From positions 1 through 6,763 of the forward strand of contig JAGLLQ010000501.1 of NCBI GenBank assembly GCA_023140455.1: 6,763 bases of DNA. The letters run 5' to 3'. This document shows, piece after piece, positions 1 to 6,345 of the stretch. Within the stretch, counting starts at the first letter, position 1; each line of letters opens with the position of its first letter. The DNA comes from Desulfobacteraceae bacterium (GTDB lineage Bacteria; Desulfobacterota; Desulfobacteria; Desulfobacterales; Desulfobacteraceae). The translations under genes were made by a program, and so were the position numbers. The notes under the pieces are model-generated. The model did not search any database. It saw only the letters and a list, made by a program, of their open reading frames with translations, and had not been told where the DNA came from.

Positions 1-318
1 ATTCATTTCTTTAAAATACTCAGAGTTGTCTTGCTCTAAGTATTGAAGTGTTTTCTTTAAGGTCTCATCCATACCAATTAATTTATTGATATTTTTACCA
101 AACTTGATCGATTTTTCTATATTACGCTTTAAATCATTTCCAATGGCTGTGTATTTTGAAAATGTGGAATCAATATAAATATTTTCAAGGGAACTTAAAC
201 TCAACATGGTATTAAAACCCAAAGCCAAAACCAAAAGAAGGATTGAACTGATGATAAGTTTAATTTTAGTATTATTGTCGTAACTATCCGGGGTGTGCGA
301 TTCTGTTTTTTTTATCAT
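1..318 (-). CDS. N-terminus of a membrane-anchored sensor protein (partial, runs off left edge)
   Basis: The reading frame opens with ATG at 318 and stays open for 106 codons to the window edge, so the C-terminus and effector domain are missing. A GGTGA ribosome-binding sequence at 330-326 lies 7 bases before the ATG. Residues 1-20 are polar with several lysines, residues about 21-42 form one hydrophobic membrane segment, and the rest (43-106) is polar and helix-rich, as expected for the outer part of a bacterial sensor. The stretch around residues 60-85 (GNDLKRNIEKSIKFGKNINK) resembles the segment after the first membrane helix in many Cache/HAMP sensors. It begins 23 bases after the phosphatase gene stops and is probably in the same transcript. 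A second phosphatase, a chemoreceptor, a cyclase or a histidine kinase are all possible; the output domain cannot be seen. Confidence 0.8.
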   Translation of the reverse strand, partial: MIKKTESHTPDSYDNNTKIKLIISSILLLVLALGFNTMLSLSSLENIYIDSTFSKYTAIGNDLKRNIEKSIKFGKNINKLIGMDETLKKTLQYLEQDNSEYFKEMN

Positions 319-341
319 ATTTAAATCACCAATTTATAAAT

Positions 342-2369
342 TTAATGAGCTTTTGGCTCTCCATTATATTTGATAATCAACATAGCTATATCATCTGATT
401 GAGGTGCTGATTGTGTGTGTTGTTTAATACTGTCCAAAACATTTTCAATGATCTGGCTTGGTGATTTGTCTTTATTTTTTGTTGCCTGGAAAAGGAGTTG
501 TTCATTGGAATATTGCTTTCCCTCTGTATCCATAGCTTCATTCACACCATCTGTATAAAGAAAAAAACTTTCACCGGGAGAGAGGGAAAATGAAAGGTCA
601 GAATAAGGCATATCAGGCATTGCCCCGACCAAAGGCTCATTTTTCCCCTCTTTATAAAAGACATCCTTATCTGTGGGAATTACAATGGGTGGATTATGCC
701 CTCCATTGGCATATATGATTTCGCCGGTTTTAATATTGAAAACCCCTATTATCAATGTGATAAACATGGATCTTGGGTTATCAGAACTTAAGATGTTATT
801 TATTTTATACATCATCTTACTTGGCGAATGAATTGTTTCACTTAAGGTCCTTATAAGGGTTCTGGTTACAACCATGAATAATGCTGAGGGTACTCCCTTA
901 TCTGAAACATCTCCCAGAGTAAAACATAGGTGTTCATCATCAATCAGAAAAAAATCATAAAGATCTCCCCCAACCTCTTTGGCAGGCATCAGAGTGGCAT
1001 ACAGATCAAATTCCTGGTATTCGGGAAAAGAAGGAAAGGTTTTTGGTACCATTCCAAGCTGGATATCCCTTGCAATATTCAATTCACTCTCAATTCTTTC
1101 CCTGGAGGCTGTGATGGAAATCAGATCCTGAATATTGTTACTTAATTCATGTCTCATTAAAATAAAAGATGATGCAAGATCTCCGACTTCATCCTTATAC
1201 TTTTCAGGCAAATCATCAATGGGTGTTTTAGGATTCAAAGGCTTGGTAAAATCCTGTTCCGGAAGCTCTTTGGCATAGGATGACAAAAGACCCAATGGCT
1301 TTGAAATACGGGTCACAAGAATAAATACAGCAATTAACCCTAGCATAAACATGATACTAAGTATTATAACCTGCCTTACAACAAGTTTTTGTGCAGGCTT
1401 ATTAATCTCACTTACAGGAACGATAACACTGGTATACCATTTCAAAGGCTTGAAATAATTACAATAAACAATCATGGCTTCCTTATTATTACCATCAGAA
1501 GTAACAAAACGAAACTCAGAAATTCCAGACTTTAATGATGCTTCAATGTCATCATAAATGGTATGGTCAGTCAGGATACTCTTGGATAAATGGATATTAC
1601 TTTTAATATGTTTTGGAAGAGAAATAAGTGTATTGTAATCTGAATCAAACATATAAACAAATCCGCGCTCTGTTATGTTTAATTGTTTGGAAAAATCATC
1701 AAGGGATTCTATTATGTTTTTTAACTTCTTTTTGGCTTCAGCCTCAATACTGCTTATGCCTATTGAAGTCACTATGGTGAGCTCCCATTTATCAAAAGGC
1801 AGGAAATAGGCAAGTGCTGACTTGGGGTTTGCTTCATCAGGATTAAGACTATAGGCAGCAAAATCGCCTTTTTTTCTTAAGTTGGAAAAGCTCATAACTT
1901 TAGATATATTTCTGTGTTTCCTGTCTTCAATGGCATGATATGTTTCTGTAGTTACTGATTTATTGGAACTTGCCAACACCTTGGAATCCTTACTGACAAT
2001 AAAATAATCAACCTCTTCAAAAGGAGCCTGGCTCAACCATTCAAGAGCATATTGAACAGACTTTTTCTCAGAACTACTCTTCTGATCAGAACTGGCATAA
2101 CCTTTAAAAACAGACTTAATCATCAATGCAGTGTCCTTCAATTGCTGCCTCTTGGAAAGAGTCATTGTCTTCTTGTCAGACAAAAGATTATGATAATCGT
2201 CCTTAATAATGATTTCCAGGGACCTGAGAATGTTGATAGCTGATTTTTCCTGGGCAACCAGCATTGCATTACCAACATCACGATTGGTAAAATAAATATT
2301 AACAATGGTGGAAACAACCATAACCAGAGTGATGAAAAATATAATTTTCCCTTTAATTGTTGAAAACAT
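342..2369 (-). CDS. Membrane sensor Ser/Thr phosphatase: Cache-like sensor, HAMP, SpoIIE-type PP2C domain
   Basis: This 675-residue protein probably senses an extracytoplasmic signal and dephosphorylates a cytoplasmic partner, typically an anti-sigma-factor antagonist (STAS protein). Membrane helices lie at residues about 9-28 and 333-353. Between them is a roughly 300-residue outer domain with Cache-like features (KWELTIVTSI near 194, KWYTSVIVPVSEI near 310). A HAMP region follows at about 354-415, then a coiled-coil linker, then a SpoIIE/PP2C catalytic domain at about 430-668. The PP2C motifs are intact: EVGGDLYDFF (465-474), GDVSDKGVPSALFM (486-499), YANGGHNPP (553-561), YTDGVNEAMD (605-614) and SDDIA (658-662). 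The expected metal-binding aspartates are therefore present (D469, D487, D607, D659 or D660), and activity is predicted. The ATG at 2369 has AGGA at 2379-2376 with 6-base spacing. The gene starts 31 bases after the sheath gene stops, with no terminator visible between them. The family is certain; the signal and substrate are unknown. Confidence 0.95.
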   Translation of the reverse strand: MFSTIKGKIIFFITLVMVVSTIVNIYFTNRDVGNAMLVAQEKSAINILRSLEIIIKDDYHNLLSDKKTMTLSKRQQLKDTALMIKSVFKGYASSDQKSSSEKKSVQYALEWLSQAPFEEVDYFIVSKDSKVLASSNKSVTTETYHAIEDRKHRNISKVMSFSNLRKKGDFAAYSLNPDEANPKSALAYFLPFDKWELTIVTSIGISSIEAEAKKKLKNIIESLDDFSKQLNITERGFVYMFDSDYNTLISLPKHIKSNIHLSKSILTDHTIYDDIEASLKSGISEFRFVTSDGNNKEAMIVYCNYFKPLKWYTSVIVPVSEINKPAQKLVVRQVIILSIMFMLGLIAVFILVTRISKPLGLLSSYAKELPEQDFTKPLNPKTPIDDLPEKYKDEVGDLASSFILMRHELSNNIQDLISITASRERIESELNIARDIQLGMVPKTFPSFPEYQEFDLYATLMPAKEVGGDLYDFFLIDDEHLCFTLGDVSDKGVPSALFMVVTRTLIRTLSETIHSPSKMMYKINNILSSDNPRSMFITLIIGVFNIKTGEIIYANGGHNPPIVIPTDKDVFYKEGKNEPLVGAMPDMPYSDLSFSLSPGESFFLYTDGVNEAMDTEGKQYSNEQLLFQATKNKDKSPSQIIENVLDSIKQHTQSAPQSDDIAMLIIKYNGEPKAH

Positions 2370-2400
2370 TGATTTTCCTGCTTCTTGTAAATTTTAAAGG

Positions 2401-3855
2401 TTACCAAACAAAGGAGAATTCTACCATATTTGAGCTGGCAATAACAGATGAAGGCGGGGAAAAAGATATCAGAAAAACATCCTGATCCTGCAATTCATTA
2501 TTCTCCTTTTTCACAGAAATATCTTCTGGTTTATCATGGTCGGTTTTTATAAAAATATCAGTAAGTGCTTTTTTAATACTTTCCTGAGGTGTTAAATTTA
2601 AACTCGTTTGCTCTCTAATATTAATTAAAGCTTCTATTATCCGATTAAAAAACATTTGAAACTTTATGGAATCACAAGAAAGGGCCGCCTCCTTGGGAAT
2701 AAATACAAAATCTTTATTTTTCACTCCTATAACAGGAGTTATTCCGGCCTCAACAAGCTGTATTATTCTTTCATCAGAAAAAATCGCCTCGGCAGACGAT
2801 GTATTTCTTTCATCAATACTAAACAAAGGAAGGTTATCAATACTGTATTTAGTATATCTTGAAAATCCCATGGGCCACCCTGTATCATTAACAGCTTTGG
2901 CACATAACGCACCTGTCGCCCATACGCTTGAACCTGAAAGAGGCTGATCCTCAAATTCAGTAGCGGACCGAACAGCAAATTTGTTGCAATTGACAATGAG
3001 CCAGGAAGCACCTGCAAGGTCTTTTAATTTTCTAAACTTTGCATAGGAAATATCATCAAGATGATTATTTATATAAGAGAGCTTATCAAGTTGATTAAAA
3101 TCATCTATTCTGAAAAAATCTGGTTTCAGACATATACATGCAGGAATCATCATCTTATCGACAAAATGAATCACTTTTTCAAGAAGTTCAATAGACGGCA
3201 TGGTATTATCAAACTCAAGATCAATAAGCATAAGGTTAGGCATTTCATCTATGGGCAACAATTCTACTGTATTAAAGACATGCTCAAGACTATTATGAGA
3301 TGCAGGTGATATGCTGACACTGATTTTATTTGAGCCTTTTATTTGGGCTTGTTTAACAAGAGTTTGTACTCCTCTCCACGCAGATTCTGTTTTTTGAAAT
3401 TCAATATTTGAAAACACTTCTTTCAAAACACCATTTATTTCACCATCAACGCTTTCCCCTTCACTGGAAACATCAGAAGGCGTATCAGAAACTGCAACTA
3501 TGGAAAGTATATCATCAACAGCATCCGGCTTCTTTGTTGATGCTTTATCAGCACTACCGCCCTGAACTTTCCTCTGAACATCTTTTTCCACATCAGAGAG
3601 TGATATAAAATAGGGATTATTTTTAATAATTGAGCCTGGCTTAAAATCTTTTATCTTATTAAATTTTAAAGTTAATGCTCCATCAGAACACAACTCAACA
3701 GGTAAAGGCAGATATAAAACCGGAGCAATAGTTGCCATGGCTTCATCAATGGAATAAAGATCAAGTTTTACAAAATCAGGCTTAAATTTCCCATCAGGTA
3801 CTGGAGCAAAAGCTCCAAGAGCCAATATTTTATACGCAGGAACTATATCTGTCAT
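2401..3855 (-). CDS. TssB-TssC fused contractile-sheath protein of a type VI secretion-like apparatus
   Basis: A 484-residue protein that joins two sheath subunits normally encoded by separate genes. Residues about 1-95 look TssB-like (VipA): FVKLDLYSIDEAMATIAP (28-45), then LTLKFNKIKDFKPGSI (61-76). A Ser/Asp/Lys-rich linker spans about 97-140. Residues about 141-484 look TssC-like (VipB): FSNIEFQKTESAWRGVQTLV (148-167) is the hallmark entry motif of the large subunit. Later blocks also correspond: IPACICLKPDFF (237-248), WLIVNCNKFAVR (285-296), WATGALCAKAV (312-322) and IIQLVEAGITPVI (364-376). Separate TssB and TssC are typically about 165 and 490 residues, so both halves are compact. In the family these subunits form the cytoplasmic sheath whose contraction drives the tube and spike outward. 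The start at 3855 is supported by AAGGA 8 bases upstream and by lying next to the previous stop. A longer frame from 4017 is rejected. The TssC-like call is strong; the TssB-like half is somewhat weaker. Confidence 0.85.
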   Translation of the reverse strand: MTDIVPAYKILALGAFAPVPDGKFKPDFVKLDLYSIDEAMATIAPVLYLPLPVELCSDGALTLKFNKIKDFKPGSIIKNNPYFISLSDVEKDVQRKVQGGSADKASTKKPDAVDDILSIVAVSDTPSDVSSEGESVDGEINGVLKEVFSNIEFQKTESAWRGVQTLVKQAQIKGSNKISVSISPASHNSLEHVFNTVELLPIDEMPNLMLIDLEFDNTMPSIELLEKVIHFVDKMMIPACICLKPDFFRIDDFNQLDKLSYINNHLDDISYAKFRKLKDLAGASWLIVNCNKFAVRSATEFEDQPLSGSSVWATGALCAKAVNDTGWPMGFSRYTKYSIDNLPLFSIDERNTSSAEAIFSDERIIQLVEAGITPVIGVKNKDFVFIPKEAALSCDSIKFQMFFNRIIEALINIREQTSLNLTPQESIKKALTDIFIKTDHDKPEDISVKKENNELQDQDVFLISFSPPSSVIASSNMVEFSFVW

Positions 3856-3856
3856 T

Positions 3857-4162
3857 TTATTCTTCCTTCTGTTTTGAAAGATTGTGCTGCAAAGCTGCCT
3901 GGGCGTCCTGTAAGGCTTTTTGAAGTGTTTGAACCAGCAAATAGGCATTGCCTGTAGACATGACAATACGATTTGAAATACTTGCATGTTCAGGCATTGC
4001 TTTATGATGATTTCCAAACTCTATGGTTACATCTCCAACACCGGCATAGACATTGAATATGTCTCGATATACATATTCAAGCTCCGGGGGAACATGAAAT
4101 TGTATTTCAGGTTGTTGAGCATTGCCTTTCTTATCATTTTCTATTTGTTTTTCTTTAGCCAT
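3857..4162 (-). CDS. Small DUF3467-like protein, function unknown
   Basis: A 101-residue soluble protein without signal peptide or membrane segment. The first 15 residues are polar and charged. A core follows at about 18-90: IQFHVPPELEYVYRDIFNVY, then DVTIEFGN (44-51), SISNRIVMS (61-69) and NAYLLVQTLQKALQ (72-85). This order (a strand with PPE/YxN, a strand ending in a short motif, a strand ending in a serine/threonine, then a helix) resembles DUF3467, a small family of unknown role. The C-terminal tail, about residues 82-101, is Gln/Lys-rich and helical. The gene sits 29 bases after the PAAR-like gene and one base before the sheath gene, so its product may act on one of those two, for example as an assembly factor; this is inferred from position alone. 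Its ribosome-binding site is weak (GGAA at 4172-4169). Confidence 0.75.
   Translation of the reverse strand: MAKEKQIENDKKGNAQQPEIQFHVPPELEYVYRDIFNVYAGVGDVTIEFGNHHKAMPEHASISNRIVMSTGNAYLLVQTLQKALQDAQAALQHNLSKQKEE
3862..3869 (-). promoter_or_regulatory. Ribosome-binding site that fixes the sheath-gene start
   Basis: On the minus strand this reads GAAGGAAG, with AAGGA (3868-3864) 8 bases before the ATG at 3855. It lies inside the last codons of the preceding small gene, whose TAA ends at 3857, one base before the ATG. This arrangement suggests translational coupling and argues against the longer frame that begins at 4017. Confidence 0.75.
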
Positions 4163-4191
4163 TATTTATTCCAATCATTTTCGAATTATTA

Positions 4192-4596
4192 TCAACTCAT
4201 ATACAAAACTTTGAACTGTCCTGGAACCAATGTCATGCCCGTAGGTACATTTGTTGAGTTCTGTAATGAATTATCCAGCATTCTTGTAGCTGGTGTACCT
4301 CCAGTAATAACTTTCATACTGCATCGGATATTACGCGCAGGTCCCATGACCATGCCGGAGGCAACACCCATCTGCACTCCTGTTGTATCCCCCACACTTG
4401 TGGGAATAGTTGTACAGATGTTATGGGACGGCATAAACATGATAAGATGTTTCATTGATGCAGTTGGAGGGATTGCCATTACCTTTGTAGCAATATTTGG
4501 ATAGGGTATTGGTACAGGAGCTCCTGCAGCTAAAGGGGTAAGACAGACATCCGGCATTCCAAAATCCATTCCCGGCATTGAACAATTTGCAAACAT
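4192..4596 (-). CDS. DUF4150 PAAR-like spike-tip protein, stand-alone form
   Basis: A 134-residue protein that spans one complete DUF4150 (PAAR-like) domain and nothing more. Family features are visible in order: MFANCSMPGMDFGMPDVCLT at the N-terminus, VPIPYPNIA (28-36), MPSHNICTTIPTSVGD (55-70), VQMGVASGMVMGPAR (74-88), TGGTPATRMLDNSLQNSTN (98-116) and a terminal VPGQFKVLYMS (124-134). In type VI systems PAAR-like proteins cap the VgrG spike and may carry effectors. No toxin domain is attached here, so any cargo would have to bind non-covalently or be encoded elsewhere. Four cysteines (5, 18, 61, 92) and histidines 50 and 58 are present, but metal binding cannot be judged by eye. The start at 4596 has a canonical AAGGAG (4609-4604) with 7-base spacing, the best ribosome-binding site in the window, which suggests strong expression. 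Confidence 0.93.
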   Translation of the reverse strand: MFANCSMPGMDFGMPDVCLTPLAAGAPVPIPYPNIATKVMAIPPTASMKHLIMFMPSHNICTTIPTSVGDTTGVQMGVASGMVMGPARNIRCSMKVITGGTPATRMLDNSLQNSTNVPTGMTLVPGQFKVLYMS

Positions 4597-4603
4597 AAAA
4601 ATA

Positions 4604-4609
4604 CTCCTT
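4604..4609 (-). promoter_or_regulatory. Strong Shine-Dalgarno of the PAAR-like gene
   Basis: AAGGAG on the minus strand, 7 bases before the ATG at 4596. It is the closest match to the consensus among the genes here and lies in the 25-base gap after the DUF3540 gene. It fits independent, efficient translation of the spike-tip protein within the polycistronic message. Confidence 0.7.
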
Positions 4610-4621
4610 AAATATTAAAGA

Positions 4622-5281
4622 TTATCCCATGAGGATTTTTTCCCCATCAATTTTAGTACTCTTTTTACTGTTCATTATAGTATGTTTTGAATCCATGGAA
4701 AGAAGTCCTTCAGCTTGCCTGTTAATATGACCTGCTTTCACCATATCGTTATCTTCAGTACTTCGTACATATCCTATGAATTTATCAATCACCTGCTTTG
4801 CCATTGTATTAATAAGATTACTGATCAGTCGAACAGTTTTAAAGCTGGCATGCAGTTCATTGCCATTGGCAGTAATATTATCGTAGGATATAGTTGCTTC
4901 CTTGCTCTTATGTATGATTTTCTTTGAAAAACAATTTACATTATTTGACACAATGGACACACTCTTCGAGGATTGTAAACTCAAACTTCCATCGTTACTT
5001 TGAATATTCGTATCATCCGGAAAGGATATATTCATTTTCTTACTGCCTGGCCTTTCTTGAATACCTAAAACATAAACTATTCCATTTTCATTTTCAGTAC
5101 AGATAACAATATCATTAATTTGAACATCAATAAGACAGGAAAATGCTTTTGTGGCTTTCTTAATCTCTCCTGCTAAATTGATACTTATTACATCTGAAAT
5201 AATAGATATCACTGAACCCGTCCTAACAACAGATGCAGTATTAATCTTCATTGGGATTACTTTCCTTGCTGAATTATTCAT
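4622..5281 (-). CDS. DUF3540-type protein of the type VI spike accessory set
   Basis: A 219-residue protein matching DUF3540 in layout. A beta-rich N-terminal part at about 17-78 contains AFSCLIDVQINDIVI (46-60) and ends with GIVYVLGIQERPG (67-79). A repetitive short-strand region follows (about 84-150: DGSLSLQSS, SVSIVSNNVN). Next is a helical segment (about 150-172), and the end is the family-like KIDGEKILMG. Family members occur between pentapeptide and DUF4150 genes next to type VI systems; their molecular role is not settled. The N-terminal half resembles the OB-fold seen in VgrG/gp5 spikes, and the following strands resemble a spike beta-helix (inference). The ATG at 5281 overlaps the preceding TGA (ATGA) and has GGGGGA with short 4-base spacing. 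A second possible start is Met11 at 5251, preceded by AAGGA 11 bases upstream, so the first ten residues are uncertain. Confidence 0.85.
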   Translation of the reverse strand: MNNSARKVIPMKINTASVVRTGSVISIISDVISINLAGEIKKATKAFSCLIDVQINDIVICTENENGIVYVLGIQERPGSKKMNISFPDDTNIQSNDGSLSLQSSKSVSIVSNNVNCFSKKIIHKSKEATISYDNITANGNELHASFKTVRLISNLINTMAKQVIDKFIGYVRSTEDNDMVKAGHINRQAEGLLSMDSKHTIMNSKKSTKIDGEKILMG

Positions 5282-6345
5282 TTATTCCCCCATTGTTCTG
5301 ACTTAAGTCGTTTTGAGTCTGTGCCTCTAGTTAAAATTTTTTTTGATCCTTGCCATTTAGTATTTTCATCATCAATTTCGTGCAGATTTGCAAAATAAAG
5401 GTTTGTATTTGAAAAATCTGAATTTTTGATGTTAGCATGGGAAAGGTCTGCATAAACAAGATTAGCGCCTTTAAAAATAGAGTTCTCCGCTTTAACCCCT
5501 TCCATCTGAGCCTGATGAAGATTGGCAGAAGAAAAATCACACCCTTTCAATACTGCATTCTGCATACTTGCCATTTTCAAATTCGCATTTATAAAAACTG
5601 AACTGGAAAGCTCAGCCTCAAAAAAATTTGCATATTCAAGGTATGTATTATTAAATATGGAGTTCTCAAGATTTGCCCACATAAAACCGCCCTGCTTCAG
5701 TTTTGCTCCTGAAAAATCACATCCTGTAAGAGTGCTGTTATGAAATTGTAGTTGTGTTAAATCCATGTTGGAAAAATCAGTTTCAATGAACGATACGCCA
5801 TGGAAAAGAGAAAGACAAATTGCAGCATCTTTAAGAATATTATTTTCAAACTCACATTCATAAAAAGTTGTCTTGTAAAGATTTGCCCTGGACAAGTCAC
5901 AGTTTTGCATTTTACAAGAAATAAAAGCTGCAGAGTCAAGGTTAGAATCAGCAAAAGAAGATCCTTGAAGGTTTGTGTCTGAAAAAACTGACATCCCAAA
6001 AAGTCGAGTATTTGAAAAGTCAGCTTGCGCTAATTCAGATTCTACAAACCTCACGGCCTCTGTATCTATCTCTTTAAAATAACCCTTTTGAAGATTACAT
6101 TTAATAAAATTTGTTGCCTTAAGATTTGTCTTAGAAAATGTACAATTTTTCATGGAACAGCTTTCAAAGGTTGCTTCTTTTAAATTGGTCCCTGTGAAAT
6201 CACAATTATCAAAAGAATTATTACTGAAAATACCACCTGAAAGATCAATTGTTTTGCAATCTAACCCTGTAAAGTCTTCTTCAAAAAAAATTTCACCAAC
6301 CTTTACCTGTTTTGACAAGTCCTGACCTGTTAATATTTCAGACAT
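5278..6345 (-). CDS. Pentapeptide-repeat protein, complete, about 60 repeats
   Basis: A 355-residue protein made almost entirely of pentapeptide repeats from about residue 20 to 325, flanked by a short N-terminal leader (MSEILTGQDL) and a charged C-terminal tail. Such repeats fold as a right-handed quadrilateral beta-helix with four pentapeptides per turn, so about 15 turns are expected. Central residues fall at multiples of five (F40, F50, L55, F60, F70, L75, F80) up to L115, then shift by one (F121, L126, F131, L136) to L321. Phe and Leu alternate for long stretches. No signal peptide, membrane segment or catalytic motif is present. The position between a probable DUF2169-pentapeptide gene and a DUF3540 gene matches the known accessory set for type VI spikes, where a scaffold or adaptor role is suspected but unproven. 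The start at 6345 overlaps the upstream stop (TAATG) and has GGAG 9 bases upstream. Confidence 0.93.
   Translation of the reverse strand: MSEILTGQDLSKQVKVGEIFFEEDFTGLDCKTIDLSGGIFSNNSFDNCDFTGTNLKEATFESCSMKNCTFSKTNLKATNFIKCNLQKGYFKEIDTEAVRFVESELAQADFSNTRLFGMSVFSDTNLQGSSFADSNLDSAAFISCKMQNCDLSRANLYKTTFYECEFENNILKDAAICLSLFHGVSFIETDFSNMDLTQLQFHNSTLTGCDFSGAKLKQGGFMWANLENSIFNNTYLEYANFFEAELSSSVFINANLKMASMQNAVLKGCDFSSANLHQAQMEGVKAENSIFKGANLVYADLSHANIKNSDFSNTNLYFANLHEIDDENTKWQGSKKILTRGTDSKRLKSEQWGNK

Noticed and set aside
319..2400. Rho-independent terminator or internal promoter in the gaps at 319-341 and 2370-2400
   Set aside because: The gaps are 23 and 31 bases, AT-rich and carry no GC-rich hairpin followed by a T-run; no convincing -35/-10 pair was seen.
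2162..2407. 81-codon minus-strand frame over the phosphatase N-terminus
   Set aside because: A frame-shifted shadow of the membrane segment of the phosphatase gene.
2656..3608. Several 66-93 codon plus-strand frames opposite the sheath gene
   Set aside because: They overlap each other and a strongly supported minus-strand gene and show no domain-like sequence.
3856..4017. N-terminal extension of the sheath frame beginning at 4017
   Set aside because: It fully overlaps the DUF3467-like gene in another frame, has unnatural composition (Cys-, Gln- and Arg-rich), and the ATG at 3855 has a good ribosome-binding site and starts the TssB-like homology.
3986..4504. 172-codon plus-strand frame opposite the spike and DUF3467-like genes
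   Set aside because: Antisense to two well-supported genes, hydrophobic shadow composition, no recognisable family.
5331..5999. Minus- and plus-strand frames of 60-80 codons inside the pentapeptide gene
   Set aside because: The 15-base codon periodicity of the repeats keeps alternative frames open; the peptides are Phe/Leu-rich artefacts.
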